Source: Flavobacterium channae
Lineage (GTDB): Bacteria > Bacteroidota > Bacteroidia > Flavobacteriales > Flavobacteriaceae
Reading direction: 5' to 3'
Length of the DNA stretch: 64,000 bases
Assembly (NCBI RefSeq): GCF_021172165.1
Contig: NZ_CP089096.1
Coordinates: 868,001 to 932,000 of the forward strand
The number at the start of each line of letters is the position of its first letter. Positions within the stretch are counted from its first letter, which is position 1. Under the pieces are notes generated by a model, which was given only the letters and a program-made list of their open reading frames with translations, was not told where the DNA came from and ran no database searches. Of this stretch, positions 43,035 through 51,640 are shown piece after piece. A program made the translations under genes and the position numbers.

Positions 43035-44093
43035 TTAAATTTTAGATAAAAAATCCAAAGTATCCACATTATCTGCGTAATCCCAAAGTTGAGGTTGCTG
43101 TGTTTGTCCAAATGAAACTGAGTTAGGAATCAAATTATTCGATACAATACATTGAATTTGTTCAGAATCTTGATTTAGTCTTGTTTGTATTTCTTCTAAG
43201 ACTTCGTAAAACTCATAAAAAACAGATGAAATAGGAGAGGAATAGCTCGTGTCTTCTTTAATAGTCATGAATTCGTTATCCAATAATTGGAAATTACTCA
43301 TCAAGAAGACCGCTTTGTTATAGTCATAATTATTTGCATATTTCTCGTATTGAATTACGTCGCGATATTCGTACATTGCTTTGAAGAAATTATCAAAGTT
43401 GTAACCTTTTGGAACAAATAGTTTTGAAACATTTCGACAACCTAATCCAAAATATCTAAAAATGTCTTCACCTAAATTTACTAAATCTTCTAAAGATTCT
43501 TTTCCATTTAAAACAGCTACAGAATTTCTATTTTTACGAATAATACTTGGTTTATCTTTAAAATAGTATTCAAAATAGCGAGCGGTATTATTACTTCCTG
43601 TTGCAATTACGGCATCAAAACCTTCTAATTTTCCTTCTACAAAAGTTATTTTGGAAGTAAGTTTTGGTTCAACCGAAATTAAATAATTAGCTAAAAATTT
43701 CAATAAATGTTGATCGTTTGAAGACGTTTTAATTAAAACATCATGACCTGAAATTAAAACCGAAAGAAAATCATGAAAACCTACTAATGGAATGTTTCCT
43801 GCTAAAACTAGTCCAACTTTTTTAGTTTCAGTTTTAGAAAAATCATAATTGGAAAGCCATTGCGTTAAATTTTCATATGATAAGGCTTTTGCCCAAGCTT
43901 GAATACTAAAACAGACTTGTTCTGGAGTAAACCAACCGTTATGCGATTGCGATAATTCGATTAAATTTACGAAGTTATCAAAGTACAAATCGTTTTGTAA
44001 AACCGATGACGATTTAACGTTTCCGTCTACTGAAAATTGGTGTAAAAATTTTCCTAATTCAATAAAACTCGATTTAATTTCACTTTGTAACAT
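43035..44093 (-). CDS. Acyl-CoA reductase, LuxC-like
   Basis: 352 residues. Aldehyde-dehydrogenase-like fold of the acyl-CoA reductase (LuxC) group: LVLAGNIPLVGFHDFLSVLI with ISGHDVLIKTSSND, the ATGSNNTARYFEYYF block, and LGCRNVSKLFVPKG, whose cysteine would be the acyl-thioester nucleophile. Expected reaction: NADPH-dependent reduction of acyl-CoA to aldehyde. It is divergent from a 2[4Fe-4S] ferredoxin gene and upstream of serC, a neighbourhood typical of Flavobacteriaceae. The physiological substrate is unknown. Confidence 0.85.
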   Translation of the reverse strand: MLQSEIKSSFIELGKFLHQFSVDGNVKSSSVLQNDLYFDNFVNLIELSQSHNGWFTPEQVCFSIQAWAKALSYENLTQWLSNYDFSKTETKKVGLVLAGNIPLVGFHDFLSVLISGHDVLIKTSSNDQHLLKFLANYLISVEPKLTSKITFVEGKLEGFDAVIATGSNNTARYFEYYFKDKPSIIRKNRNSVAVLNGKESLEDLVNLGEDIFRYFGLGCRNVSKLFVPKGYNFDNFFKAMYEYRDVIQYEKYANNYDYNKAVFLMSNFQLLDNEFMTIKEDTSYSSPISSVFYEFYEVLEEIQTRLNQDSEQIQCIVSNNLIPNSVSFGQTQQPQLWDYADNVDTLDFLSKI

Positions 44094-44100
44094 TTGTAAC

Positions 44101-44131
44101 TTGTTTATATTTGGTATACGTTGTATTTTTG
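44101..44131 (+). promoter_or_regulatory. Ferredoxin gene promoter
   Basis: TTG (44101-44103), 20-nt spacer, TATTTTTG (44124-44131). The leader that follows contains the heptanucleotide repeat. Confidence 0.65.
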
Positions 44132-44175
44132 CACAAAAATAATCATTTAGTTAGACTAAAAGTAGATTTTTATAA

Positions 44176-44222
44176 AACTTCTAACTTCTAACTTCTAACT
44201 TCTAACTTCTAACTTCTAACTT
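44176..44222. repeat. Heptanucleotide tandem repeat (AACTTCT, six copies plus AACTT)
   Basis: Six perfect AACTTCT copies (44176-44217) then AACTT, lying in the 5' leader 9 nt before the ferredoxin ATG. The 7-bp unit makes slippage likely; copy number could alter leader length and spacing. Confidence 0.95.
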
Positions 44223-44230
44223 TTGAAGAT

Positions 44231-44581
44231 ATGGCAATTATAATAACAGACGAATGTATCAACTGTGGTGCTTGTGAACCAGAATGTCCTAATACAGCTA
44301 TTTATGAAGGTGCTGACGATTGGAGATGGAAAGATGGTACAAAATTAAGTGGGAAATTAATTTTACCTGATGGAACTGAAGTGGATGCAGATGCTGCTCA
44401 AACTCCAATTTCTGACGATATTTATTATATTGTTCCTGGTAAATGTACAGAGTGTAAAGGTTTTCATGAAGAGCCACAATGTGCTGCTGTTTGCCCTGTT
44501 GATTGTTGTGTTCCTGATGATAATCATGTTGAAAGCGAAGAAACATTGTTAAACAGACAATCGTTTTTACATAACGAATAA
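44231..44581 (+). CDS. 2[4Fe-4S] ferredoxin
   Basis: 116 residues. First cluster motif C9-x2-C12-x2-C15-x3-C19-P ([12 protein letters not shown]). Second motif [22 protein letters not shown] with an eight-residue insertion between its cysteines, as in FdI/FdxN-type two-cluster ferredoxins; a ~50-residue insert separates the motifs. Low-potential electron carrier. Divergent from the acyl-CoA reductase gene, with which it may or may not work. A 7-bp tandem repeat sits in its leader. Confidence 0.92.
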   Translation: MAIIITDECINCGACEPECPNTAIYEGADDWRWKDGTKLSGKLILPDGTEVDADAAQTPISDDIYYIVPGKCTECKGFHEEPQCAAVCPVDCCVPDDNHVESEETLLNRQSFLHNE

Positions 44582-44603
44582 GATATTTTTTTATAAATAT
44601 CAA

Positions 44604-44642
44604 AAAAGAGAGCTTTCTTGTGAAAGTTCTCTTTTTTTGTTT
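44604..44642 (+). terminator. Ferredoxin gene terminator
   Basis: AGAGAGCTTTC/GAAAGTTCTCT stem (one G-T pair) and a T-run. Confidence 0.8.
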
Positions 44643-44683
44643 TTTAACACTACTGAATTTTATTAAATATAATTTAAAATCAT

Positions 44684-44691
44684 TATATTTG
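44684..44691 (+). promoter_or_regulatory. -7 element TATATTTG
   Basis: Perfect TAnnTTTG 18 nt upstream of the ATG at 44710. Confidence 0.55.
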
Positions 44692-44709
44692 GTTGATAAT
44701 CGGTATTTT

Positions 44710-45909
44710 ATGATAAAAAAACTTACTTTTTTATTATTGTTTTTAAATTCAATTGTCTTTTCTCAAAGCCTCGAGTTTACGGTAATTGTAAAAGACTATG
44801 ATACCGATTTGCCTATAGAAGAAGTAACTATTACTTCTTTACGAAGTCGTCAAGGTTTTTTAACTAATAAAGAGGGTAAGGCTTTTATAAGTTTGTCAAA
44901 ATCTTCAGATTTAGAATTTGTACATTCAACCTACAAGTCCGTTATCGTAAAAATTTCCACACTAAATAAAAAAGAGAATGTTGTGTATATGGAACCATAT
45001 ACGCAAGAGTTAGAAGAATACATCATAACAAAAGATCATCCACAAGAAATATTAAAACGTGTTATTGAAAATTCAAAAAGTAAAATAACGATCCCTATTA
45101 ATCTCAAAGTTTATTTACGGGAGTTTTACAAGCAAGACAATCAAATTGTTTTTTTTAATGATGGATTAATCAATTTTCAAATTTTAGGAAGTGAAAAGAA
45201 TATAAAAACTGATATTTTAGTTGAGCAAAACAGATCTGTTGGGGTTTTAGATGGTGATATTACGCCTGATGTTTTGGGTTATAATTTGAATAACATTATT
45301 GAAAATTATTACCAATTTAAATATTTGGATGAGATTTTGGATTCAAGAGCAAAGAAAACCTATGATTTTTCGGTTAAAACTTATCCTTCAAATGAAGATT
45401 ATTTAGTAATTAAAGTTGTTCCGCTACCAGAATCGAAAGGAATATTGTCTGATTTTATTGTGGTTTATGATAGTAATAAAAAAATCATAGTTGAAGTAAG
45501 TTCTTATGTTTCATCTGCTCGTCTTCAAGAGTATAAAGAAAGTTTGTTTTCGAGTCGAAAGGTTTACAAATTGGAATTTAAAAATATTTTCCGTCAAGAA
45601 GGAAGTTATTATTATTTGGCCAATTCAAAAGAAGTTATTGGTTTTGAAAAACAATTTAAAAATAAAGGAAGACGAATTGAGGTAAAAAATCACATGGTAA
45701 TTACTGATTTTGATAAAAAAACATTCGAATATAGCGATAGAAATGTTTTTAAAGACAAGTCCTTAATTAATAAAAAAACGTCATTTTTTACTAATTATTG
45801 GGATGTTGAGTCCGGATTTGTTTCTACTTCTGAAGAAAAAGGCATAATTGAAAGATTGGCAAAAGGACCAGATGTTGACCCTGATGAAAAGGAAAGCCCA
45901 ACAGAATAA
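44710..45909 (+). CDS. Exported CarboxypepD_reg-like domain protein, function unknown
   Basis: 399 residues from the ATG at 44710 (MIKKLTFLLLFLNSIVFSQ, a clean signal peptide). The frame is open to 44620, but the -7 element and the preceding terminator lie inside that extension, so the longer form is rejected. Residues ~20-100 form a carboxypeptidase-regulatory-like beta domain (LEFTVIVKDYDTDLPIEEV; short core DTDLPIEEVTI). The rest (~300 residues) has no TonB-dependent barrel and is unrecognised; such proteins are widespread in Bacteroidetes envelopes. The C-terminus is acidic (GPDVDPDEKESPTE). Confidence 0.8.
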   Translation: MIKKLTFLLLFLNSIVFSQSLEFTVIVKDYDTDLPIEEVTITSLRSRQGFLTNKEGKAFISLSKSSDLEFVHSTYKSVIVKISTLNKKENVVYMEPYTQELEEYIITKDHPQEILKRVIENSKSKITIPINLKVYLREFYKQDNQIVFFNDGLINFQILGSEKNIKTDILVEQNRSVGVLDGDITPDVLGYNLNNIIENYYQFKYLDEILDSRAKKTYDFSVKTYPSNEDYLVIKVVPLPESKGILSDFIVVYDSNKKIIVEVSSYVSSARLQEYKESLFSSRKVYKLEFKNIFRQEGSYYYLANSKEVIGFEKQFKNKGRRIEVKNHMVITDFDKKTFEYSDRNVFKDKSLINKKTSFFTNYWDVESGFVSTSEEKGIIERLAKGPDVDPDEKESPTE

Positions 45910-46130
45910 TTCCAACTCTTTTATATCTCGTTGGTGTTATTGTTATAAACGTCTGTTCGAGTGTTTTTTGTGTAATAAAATGAAACAAAAAATGTATCGA
46001 GAACTTTTTTTTGAATAACATTTTTCTTGTTTTCGATACAATTTTCTTTCAGAAAATCACTCAAACTGACGAAAAACGAAAACAATAATTAATTTCACCT
46101 AAGGGGTTCTTTTATACCTTTATTTAATTC
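45910..46130. other. Intergenic stretch before ychF with an inverted repeat
   Basis: No ORF or RNA gene recognised. It holds a 12-bp inverted repeat TGTATCGAGAAC (45993-46004) / GTTTTCGATACA (46029-46040), matching at 11 of 12 positions. The TCGATACA motif is of the kind dispersed in many Bacteroidetes genomes. The ychF promoter follows. Confidence 0.5.
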
Positions 46131-46161
46131 TTTGATACTATTCAAGTTTGAAGTATATTTG
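46131..46161 (+). promoter_or_regulatory. ychF promoter
   Basis: TTTG (46131-46134), 19-nt spacer, TATATTTG (46154-46161): perfect consensus, giving a leader of about 70 nt. Confidence 0.75.
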
Positions 46162-46236
46162 CACACTTTTTAAAAATATACATTCATAATGAAACGCTTT
46201 GCGTTGCATATCACTTAATAAAAATATCAAATAGAT

Positions 46237-47331
46237 ATGAAAGCAGGAATTGTAGGATTGCCAAATGTTGGAAAATCAACTTTATTTAATTGTTTATCAA
46301 ATGCTAAAGCACAAAGTGCAAACTTCCCGTTTTGTACTATTGAGCCAAATATTGGAGTAGTAAACGTTCCAGATCCACGTATTGCTCGTTTAGAGGAATT
46401 GGTTAAACCAGAGCGTGTGCAAATGGCAACTGTTGATATTGTTGATATTGCAGGTTTAGTAAAAGGAGCAAGTAAAGGAGAAGGTTTAGGGAATCAATTC
46501 TTAGGAAACATTAGAGAGTGTAACGCAATTATTCACGTTTTACGTTGTTTTGATAACGATAATATTGTTCACGTAGATGGAAATGTAAATCCAATTAGAG
46601 ATAAAGAAACTATCGATATTGAATTGCAATTAAAAGATTTAGAAACGGTTGAAAAACGTTTAGAAAAAACAAATCGTGCTGCAAAAACAGGAAACAAAGA
46701 AGCACAAGCAGAAAAAGCTTTGTTAGATAGAATTCGTGAAACTTTATTAGAAGGAAAATCAGCTCGTACAGTGGTTCCTCAAAATCAAGATGAGGAAGTA
46801 ATGTTGGAAAGTTTCCAATTAATTACTACAAAACCAGTTTTATATGTTTGTAATGTTGATGAAGCTTCGGCTGTAAACGGAAACAAATATGTAGACCAAG
46901 TTCGTGAAATGGTAAAAGATGAAAATGCTGAGGTTATTGTGCTTTCAGTAGGAGCAGAAGCTGATATTACCGAATTAGAAAGCTACGAAGAGCGTCAAAT
47001 GTTCTTACAAGATATGGGATTAACAGAGCCAGGTTCGGCAGTGTTAATTCGTGCAGCTTATAAATTATTAAATCTACAAACATATTTCACAGCAGGTGTT
47101 AAAGAAGTTCGTGCTTGGACTATTAACATTGGAGATACTGCGCCAAAAGCAGCTGGTGTAATTCATACTGATTTTGAAAAAGGATTCATTAGAGCTGAAG
47201 TAATTGCTTTTGATGATTATTCAAGCTTTGGTTCAGAAGCAAAAGTAAAAGAAGCTGGAAAATTAAGAGTAGAAGGAAAAGAATACATTGTAAAAGATGG
47301 TGATGTAATGCATTTCCGTTTTAATGTGTAA
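46237..47331 (+). CDS. ychF: Redox-regulated ATPase YchF (OLA1 family)
   Basis: 364 residues. Obg-like translation factor that prefers ATP. P-loop GLPNVGKSTLFN from residue 7, switch region NFPFCTIEPNIGVV, VDIAGLVKGASKGEGLGN, YVCNVDEASAVNG at the usual NKxD position (NVDE, the reason for ATP specificity), and a C-terminal TGS-like domain (RAWTINIGDTAPKAAGVIHT; DFEKGFIRAEVI). Full length, monocistronic with its own promoter. Confidence 0.96.
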   Translation: MKAGIVGLPNVGKSTLFNCLSNAKAQSANFPFCTIEPNIGVVNVPDPRIARLEELVKPERVQMATVDIVDIAGLVKGASKGEGLGNQFLGNIRECNAIIHVLRCFDNDNIVHVDGNVNPIRDKETIDIELQLKDLETVEKRLEKTNRAAKTGNKEAQAEKALLDRIRETLLEGKSARTVVPQNQDEEVMLESFQLITTKPVLYVCNVDEASAVNGNKYVDQVREMVKDENAEVIVLSVGAEADITELESYEERQMFLQDMGLTEPGSAVLIRAAYKLLNLQTYFTAGVKEVRAWTINIGDTAPKAAGVIHTDFEKGFIRAEVIAFDDYSSFGSEAKVKEAGKLRVEGKEYIVKDGDVMHFRFNV

Positions 47332-47439
47332 TTTTTAGAGCAAAGAAATTAGAATAAAGAAAATAGATATAACCGTTGAAGCAATTCAGCGGTTTTTTTG
47401 TGGCACAACATTTGCGTTTGCAAAACAAAACAAACTACC

Positions 47440-48105
47440 ATGAAAAAATATCTTATTCTAGCCTCATTTGCTTTGGCTATGGTTTCTTGTAAAGATTCAG
47501 GATTAAATAACAGTTTTATATATTTTTCTGAAGCACAACCCACAAATGTGGATGAGATAGATGAATTTCCAAAGAGGTTTGTTAGAACGTATTCCATGGA
47601 TTATTCACACCGTTTAGTAGTACAATCCAAATGTGCATATATTCTAGAAATTGAAACTTTAACTGCTTTAAAATCGGAATTAGATTCTATTCCAGAATTT
47701 GAATTGCGTAACAATCAAGTTTTTGATAAGTCGGAAAATAAAGCTTATAAAACGTTTGTAAAAGGCGATACGATAGCTTTTGAAATCGAACGTTTGGATA
47801 CCATTTTTTCCTTCGCCAAAAACGAAATCGCTAAACAATATAAATCTTCAATTGTTTTAAATAAGGAAGTAGATGGAAAATACCAAACAAGTATTTTAAA
47901 ATTATCTACTATTGGAGCAAAACACATTCAACTAGGAACCAAAAAGGATTTCAAGAAGTTAAATTCAGAACTAAAAATTCCATTCGCAACTAAAATGAAT
48001 GAAAATGACACACTTCATGTTACTTTAACTCCTTCGAGAGCTCATTTTAGAAAACTTTTACGAAAAGATGGATTCGAATACGAAAGCAATTATTTATTTA
48101 AATAA
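47440..48105 (+). CDS. Lipoprotein of unknown function
   Basis: 221 residues from the ATG at 47440 (MKKYLILASFALAMVSC, lipobox ending in C17). The frame extends back to 47398 but would spoil the signal peptide. The mature protein has alternating strands and helices with no recognised motif (YFSEAQPTNVDEIDEFPKRF; TKMNENDTLHVTLTPSRAHF). It converges on the EptA-like gene with only 5 nt between the stops and no obvious hairpin. Confidence 0.78.
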   Translation: MKKYLILASFALAMVSCKDSGLNNSFIYFSEAQPTNVDEIDEFPKRFVRTYSMDYSHRLVVQSKCAYILEIETLTALKSELDSIPEFELRNNQVFDKSENKAYKTFVKGDTIAFEIERLDTIFSFAKNEIAKQYKSSIVLNKEVDGKYQTSILKLSTIGAKHIQLGTKKDFKKLNSELKIPFATKMNENDTLHVTLTPSRAHFRKLLRKDGFEYESNYLFK

Positions 48106-48110
48106 TTGGG

Positions 48111-49637
48111 TTATTTCTTTTCGTAAAGACTCATGTTTTTATCATAAATAGGACTTTCGATATCTAGAAAATCCAAAACGCTATGAAATACATTGTGTTG
48201 TTCCGCGTTTTTTACATTCTTTAAAGTTCTAGATTTTTCTGAAGCCCAAACAATAAATGGAATATCAAATTGCTCTTTTGGGGCAATGCTTACTGGTAAT
48301 CCATGCATGTATAAATTGTTTTCACCTAACGATTCACCATGATCGGATATATACATCATAGAAGATTTGAAATCTTTTAATTGCGTAAGTTCATCAATAA
48401 TAGTGGCAAGTAAATAATCAGTATACAAAATGGTATTATCGTATGAGTTTATAAGCTCAGCTTGAGTACATTTTGCAACTTCAACGTTTTTACATTCAGG
48501 TTTAAATTTACTAAACTGAGATGGGTATTTTTTGTAATAGGTTGGACCATGACTAGTACTTGTATGTAAAACTATTAGAATCTTATCCTTTTTACAAGAT
48601 GCGATTTGTTCTTTTAGTCCATTAAGTAAAACTTCGTCGTATTCGCAATTAGCGTTGTTACAATTCTTTTCAAGATCACTTTTACTAAAGTAGTTTTTAA
48701 TTTTAACTTTAGGTTCTCCAGAATTTGTTGTTCTCCAAATAACATCTACGCCATTTCTATCTAAATAGTTGGGTAAAGTTTCATATAATTCATTAGAGTT
48801 TTTATATTCTAAAATACATTTTACGCCTGCAGTGGTATAAGTAGCACAAGATTGGGTTTTGTAAGCATGAACATTTGAAATTTCAGCTAGCAATGGATTC
48901 GTGTTTTTATTATAACCATATAACGAAAAATTCTGACTTCTCGCAGATTCTCCAATTACAAGCACAACAATAGACTTTTCTTTGTTTTTTATAGTTGCAT
49001 CAGGTAGTAAAATTTGTTGTTTGTTTTCTTTGTTTTTCTTTTGATAGTATCTGCAAGTATTTACCACATAAGACCAAGGCATAACTAAAGAGCCTAATGT
49101 TTTAGAATTGTTGTCAATCCATAACCAGTTAGTAGCATTGGCATAAATCAATGACAATAAGAATACTAAAGTAAGCGAAAAACTAATTAAGAAAGTTTTT
49201 AATTTTATTTGAATATATGATGTTTTTAAAACAAAAAAAGCGGGAATTATTCCTAAAAAAACAAGATATAAAATCATCGAAACCGATAAAAAACTACTCG
49301 ACTCTTCAAAATTGGTATTGAAAACATTACCAATCATTGTTCGGTCTATTAATATGTTATAAGTGTTTACAAAATATAACGCAACCGAATTCAATACAAA
49401 CAATAAGGCAATTAACCATTTCCCAATTTTACGTAATAGAAAAAGCAATAGAAAAAATACAAAAGCATTTAAAACAATTGCTAAAATAATTAAACTAAAG
49501 AATAATAAAATCCCATTAAAGCTTTTGATATCAATAGAATCAATAACAAAATTAAAAAAAGGAATGTTGTATAAAATTATATTTACAACGCTAAATACTA
49601 ATACTAAATAGCCTAATTTAATTTTTTCTTTTAACAT
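48111..49637 (-). CDS. Phosphoethanolamine transferase (EptA/sulfatase family)
   Basis: 508 residues. Five N-terminal membrane helices (residues ~8-170), then a periplasmic alkaline-phosphatase-fold domain. VIGESARSQNFSLYGYNKN carries the zinc-binding Glu; CATYTTAGVKCILEY carries the catalytic Thr; HTSTSHGPTYYKKYP and SDHGESLGENNLYMHG carry the remaining metal ligands. Cysteines in pairs suggest disulfides, as in EptA. Transfers phosphoethanolamine from phosphatidylethanolamine, typically to lipid A, which lowers binding of cationic peptides. It overlaps the upstream PAP2 gene by 20 nt. Confidence 0.9.
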   Translation of the reverse strand: MLKEKIKLGYLVLVFSVVNIILYNIPFFNFVIDSIDIKSFNGILLFFSLIILAIVLNAFVFFLLLFLLRKIGKWLIALLFVLNSVALYFVNTYNILIDRTMIGNVFNTNFEESSSFLSVSMILYLVFLGIIPAFFVLKTSYIQIKLKTFLISFSLTLVFLLSLIYANATNWLWIDNNSKTLGSLVMPWSYVVNTCRYYQKKNKENKQQILLPDATIKNKEKSIVVLVIGESARSQNFSLYGYNKNTNPLLAEISNVHAYKTQSCATYTTAGVKCILEYKNSNELYETLPNYLDRNGVDVIWRTTNSGEPKVKIKNYFSKSDLEKNCNNANCEYDEVLLNGLKEQIASCKKDKILIVLHTSTSHGPTYYKKYPSQFSKFKPECKNVEVAKCTQAELINSYDNTILYTDYLLATIIDELTQLKDFKSSMMYISDHGESLGENNLYMHGLPVSIAPKEQFDIPFIVWASEKSRTLKNVKNAEQHNVFHSVLDFLDIESPIYDKNMSLYEKK

Positions 49638-50472
49638 AAATGGTAATCATTAAGTATAATGTAATAAGCAACGCAACAATAGAAAGGTAAAAAACAACTA
49701 AATTGTTTTCAAAGATTTTTTTAGTAAGACTTGCAATGAAAATTATAAAAAGTAAAATAAAAACAGGATAGAATTTTAAGTTACCAATCCAATTTAGCCA
49801 TTTTTTTTTCTCGTTGATGATGATTCCTAAAACAGCAACTGAATAGCCAATCAAACATCCAATAATAACATCAAGTGGGTAATGAGCTCCTACGCCAACT
49901 CTAGAAAAGGCAAATAAAAGTCCTAAACTAAGAATGAGCAAAGTCCAGAACACTTTATATTTATTTTTACTTGGCATAAAAGCATATAAAAGCAAAGTAA
50001 TTACCATAAAAATAGTCATCGAATGTCCAGATGGCAAAGATGTTGCGCCTGTTAGTTTTTTTCCAATTATTATAAACTCGTCCGTGTTAAAAACCGCTGC
50101 AGGTCTTGGCATTGCAAATATTCTTTTTAATACTGCTGAAACAATTAAAGAAAGTAATGAAGAAGCCAAAAGTGCTTGCCAAAATTTCGGAGCATAAGCA
50201 AATAATAAAGACAAAAATGAAAATGCGATTAAAGCGTCTCCTAATTGCGTAATGTTAAATTGAAAACTCGGAAATTGAGATAATTTATGATTTAAAAAAT
50301 AAAATAAATCTTTTTGGACAGCACTATAGTTTTTGATAAAATTACCTTCTAATACGAAAGAAAAATATAAAAAGATAGCTAGTAAAATCAAGAACGGAAA
50401 GACTAAAAACCAAAAGTTAATTTTTGTAAAATTATGAGTTACTTTATTGTTCAATTCCTTAAGTTGTAACAT
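49618..50472 (-). CDS. PAP2-family membrane phosphatase (LpxE-like candidate)
   Basis: 284 residues. Cytoplasmic start, about six membrane helices, and the PAP2 phosphatase motifs: KRIFAMPRPAAVF (KX6RP), TSLPSGHSMTIFMVI (PSGH) and SRVGVGAHYPLDVIIGCLIG (SRX5HX3D). Dephosphorylates a lipid phosphate on the outer face of the inner membrane. It overlaps an EptA-like gene by 20 nt; in Helicobacter the adjacent pair LpxE-EptA removes the lipid A 1-phosphate and replaces it with phosphoethanolamine. That function is inference here; undecaprenyl-PP phosphatase or PgpB activity is the alternative. Confidence 0.88.
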   Translation of the reverse strand: MLQLKELNNKVTHNFTKINFWFLVFPFLILLAIFLYFSFVLEGNFIKNYSAVQKDLFYFLNHKLSQFPSFQFNITQLGDALIAFSFLSLLFAYAPKFWQALLASSLLSLIVSAVLKRIFAMPRPAAVFNTDEFIIIGKKLTGATSLPSGHSMTIFMVITLLLYAFMPSKNKYKVFWTLLILSLGLLFAFSRVGVGAHYPLDVIIGCLIGYSVAVLGIIINEKKKWLNWIGNLKFYPVFILLFIIFIASLTKKIFENNLVVFYLSIVALLITLYLMITIYVKRKN

Positions 50473-50507
50473 TCTTATTTTGCTTTTAGAGTTTTGAGAG
50501 ATAAGTG

Positions 50508-50515
50508 CAAATATA
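50508..50515 (-). promoter_or_regulatory. -7 element for the PAP2-EptA pair
   Basis: TATATTTG on the minus strand, 36 nt upstream of the PAP2 start codon; no clear -33 box. Confidence 0.45.
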
Positions 50516-50737
50516 GATATTTTTATTTTGATTAAAGTTCGATTTTTAATTCATAAATTGACTTGTCTTTTGTTGAACTATTTTAATAAAAACACTTTGT
50601 ATTTAGGACTTAAATTTGGAAATAAATGTAAATTTGTAGAAAATTAAAACTTAGTATACCGTGGACAAGACAGCATGAGTTGTGTTCTCTTAATTTGAAA
50701 GGCTGTATAGTGATTTTCTTTAGGCATTATAACTAAA

Positions 50738-50944
50738 TTAGTCTTCCTTATACTCTAAAATATCTCCTGGTTGACATTCTAATACTTTGCAAATCATTTC
50801 TAACGTATTAAAACGAATCGCTTTTGCTTTTCCAGTTTTTAAAATAGATAAATTAGACAATGTTAAACCAACTTTTTCAGAAAGTTCGTTTAAAGACATT
50901 TTTCGTTTTGCCATCATTACATCTAGGTTTACTATAATTGGCAT
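50738..50944 (-). CDS. Small XRE/Cro-CI-type HTH regulator
   Basis: 68 residues, close paralogue of the regulator at 6272-6505. KRKMSLNELSEKVGLTLSNL followed by LKTGKAKAIRFNTLEMICKV and ECQPGDILEY. It is the downstream gene of a two-gene operon: its ATG lies only 3 nt after the stop of the DUF2975 gene. HTH plus DUF2975 pairs are common and suggest the membrane protein and the regulator act together, but the signal is unknown. Confidence 0.87.
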   Translation of the reverse strand: MPIIVNLDVMMAKRKMSLNELSEKVGLTLSNLSILKTGKAKAIRFNTLEMICKVLECQPGDILEYKED

Positions 50945-50947
50945 AAT

Positions 50948-51478
50948 TTATACGGTTAAGTCGTTTTCTTCCTGAATTTCTGTTCCTTTTTGCATAATCA
51001 CTGCTATTATGTAAATTAAACCAGCAAAAAACAACATTTCATTTGTATTCCATTCAATTGGTACATTTTGAATTTTATGACTAACGAAAGTTGCTTGTGA
51101 TTTTGCAACTGAACTAAAAATACCCGCTGTAAAAGTAAAATAACTTATATCAAAAATGCTTTTTGTGCTTTTTGCATTAAAAGGTTTGTCAAACTTTAAA
51201 AAAGTAAACAATTTTATTACTCTATATGATATGAAAACCTTTAAAAAGGAGAATATTAAGTAAGACGACATAATTACATGGTATCTCAAAATATCCTTTT
51301 TGTATAAAATACTTAAGTCTAATTTATTGTATAAATTATAAGTTGCTTCTGGATTAATGAATACACTATAAAAGTAGTTAACTAATATAGCTCCAGTTTC
51401 GATACTCAATCCAATGAATATTATCCAAAATAATACATTCATTATAGTTACAATTATTTTTGTTGTTTGATTGTTCAT
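50948..51478 (-). CDS. DUF2975 family membrane protein
   Basis: 176 residues with four hydrophobic helices (IIVTIMNVLFWIIFIGLSIE; VIMSSYLIFSFLKVFISYRV; FTFTAGIFSSVA; MLFFAGLIYIIAVIMQKGTE), the DUF2975 topology, ending in an acidic tail EIQEENDLTV. First gene of the pair with the small HTH regulator. Probably a membrane partner that modulates that regulator; direct evidence is lacking. Confidence 0.85.
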   Translation of the reverse strand: MNNQTTKIIVTIMNVLFWIIFIGLSIETGAILVNYFYSVFINPEATYNLYNKLDLSILYKKDILRYHVIMSSYLIFSFLKVFISYRVIKLFTFLKFDKPFNAKSTKSIFDISYFTFTAGIFSSVAKSQATFVSHKIQNVPIEWNTNEMLFFAGLIYIIAVIMQKGTEIQEENDLTV

Positions 51479-51640
51479 ATTGAATTAGTTTTAAAATTTA
51501 TTCAAAAATAAAAAATATTTATTATAAAACAATAAATTTTATTTTTTTTAATTGTTACTTTTATTGTCAATAACTTCTGGTTTTATTACTTTCATTCTTT
51601 TAAGATATATGTTATATTGCACAAAATCCAAAATCTGTCT

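Noticed and set aside
44176..44222. CRISPR array
   Set aside because: The 7-bp units are directly adjacent with no spacers, and no cas genes are present.
44620..44709. 30-residue N-terminal extension of the CarboxypepD_reg-like protein
   Set aside because: It would start inside the ferredoxin terminator and span the -7 element at 44684; the ATG at 44710 begins a perfect signal peptide.
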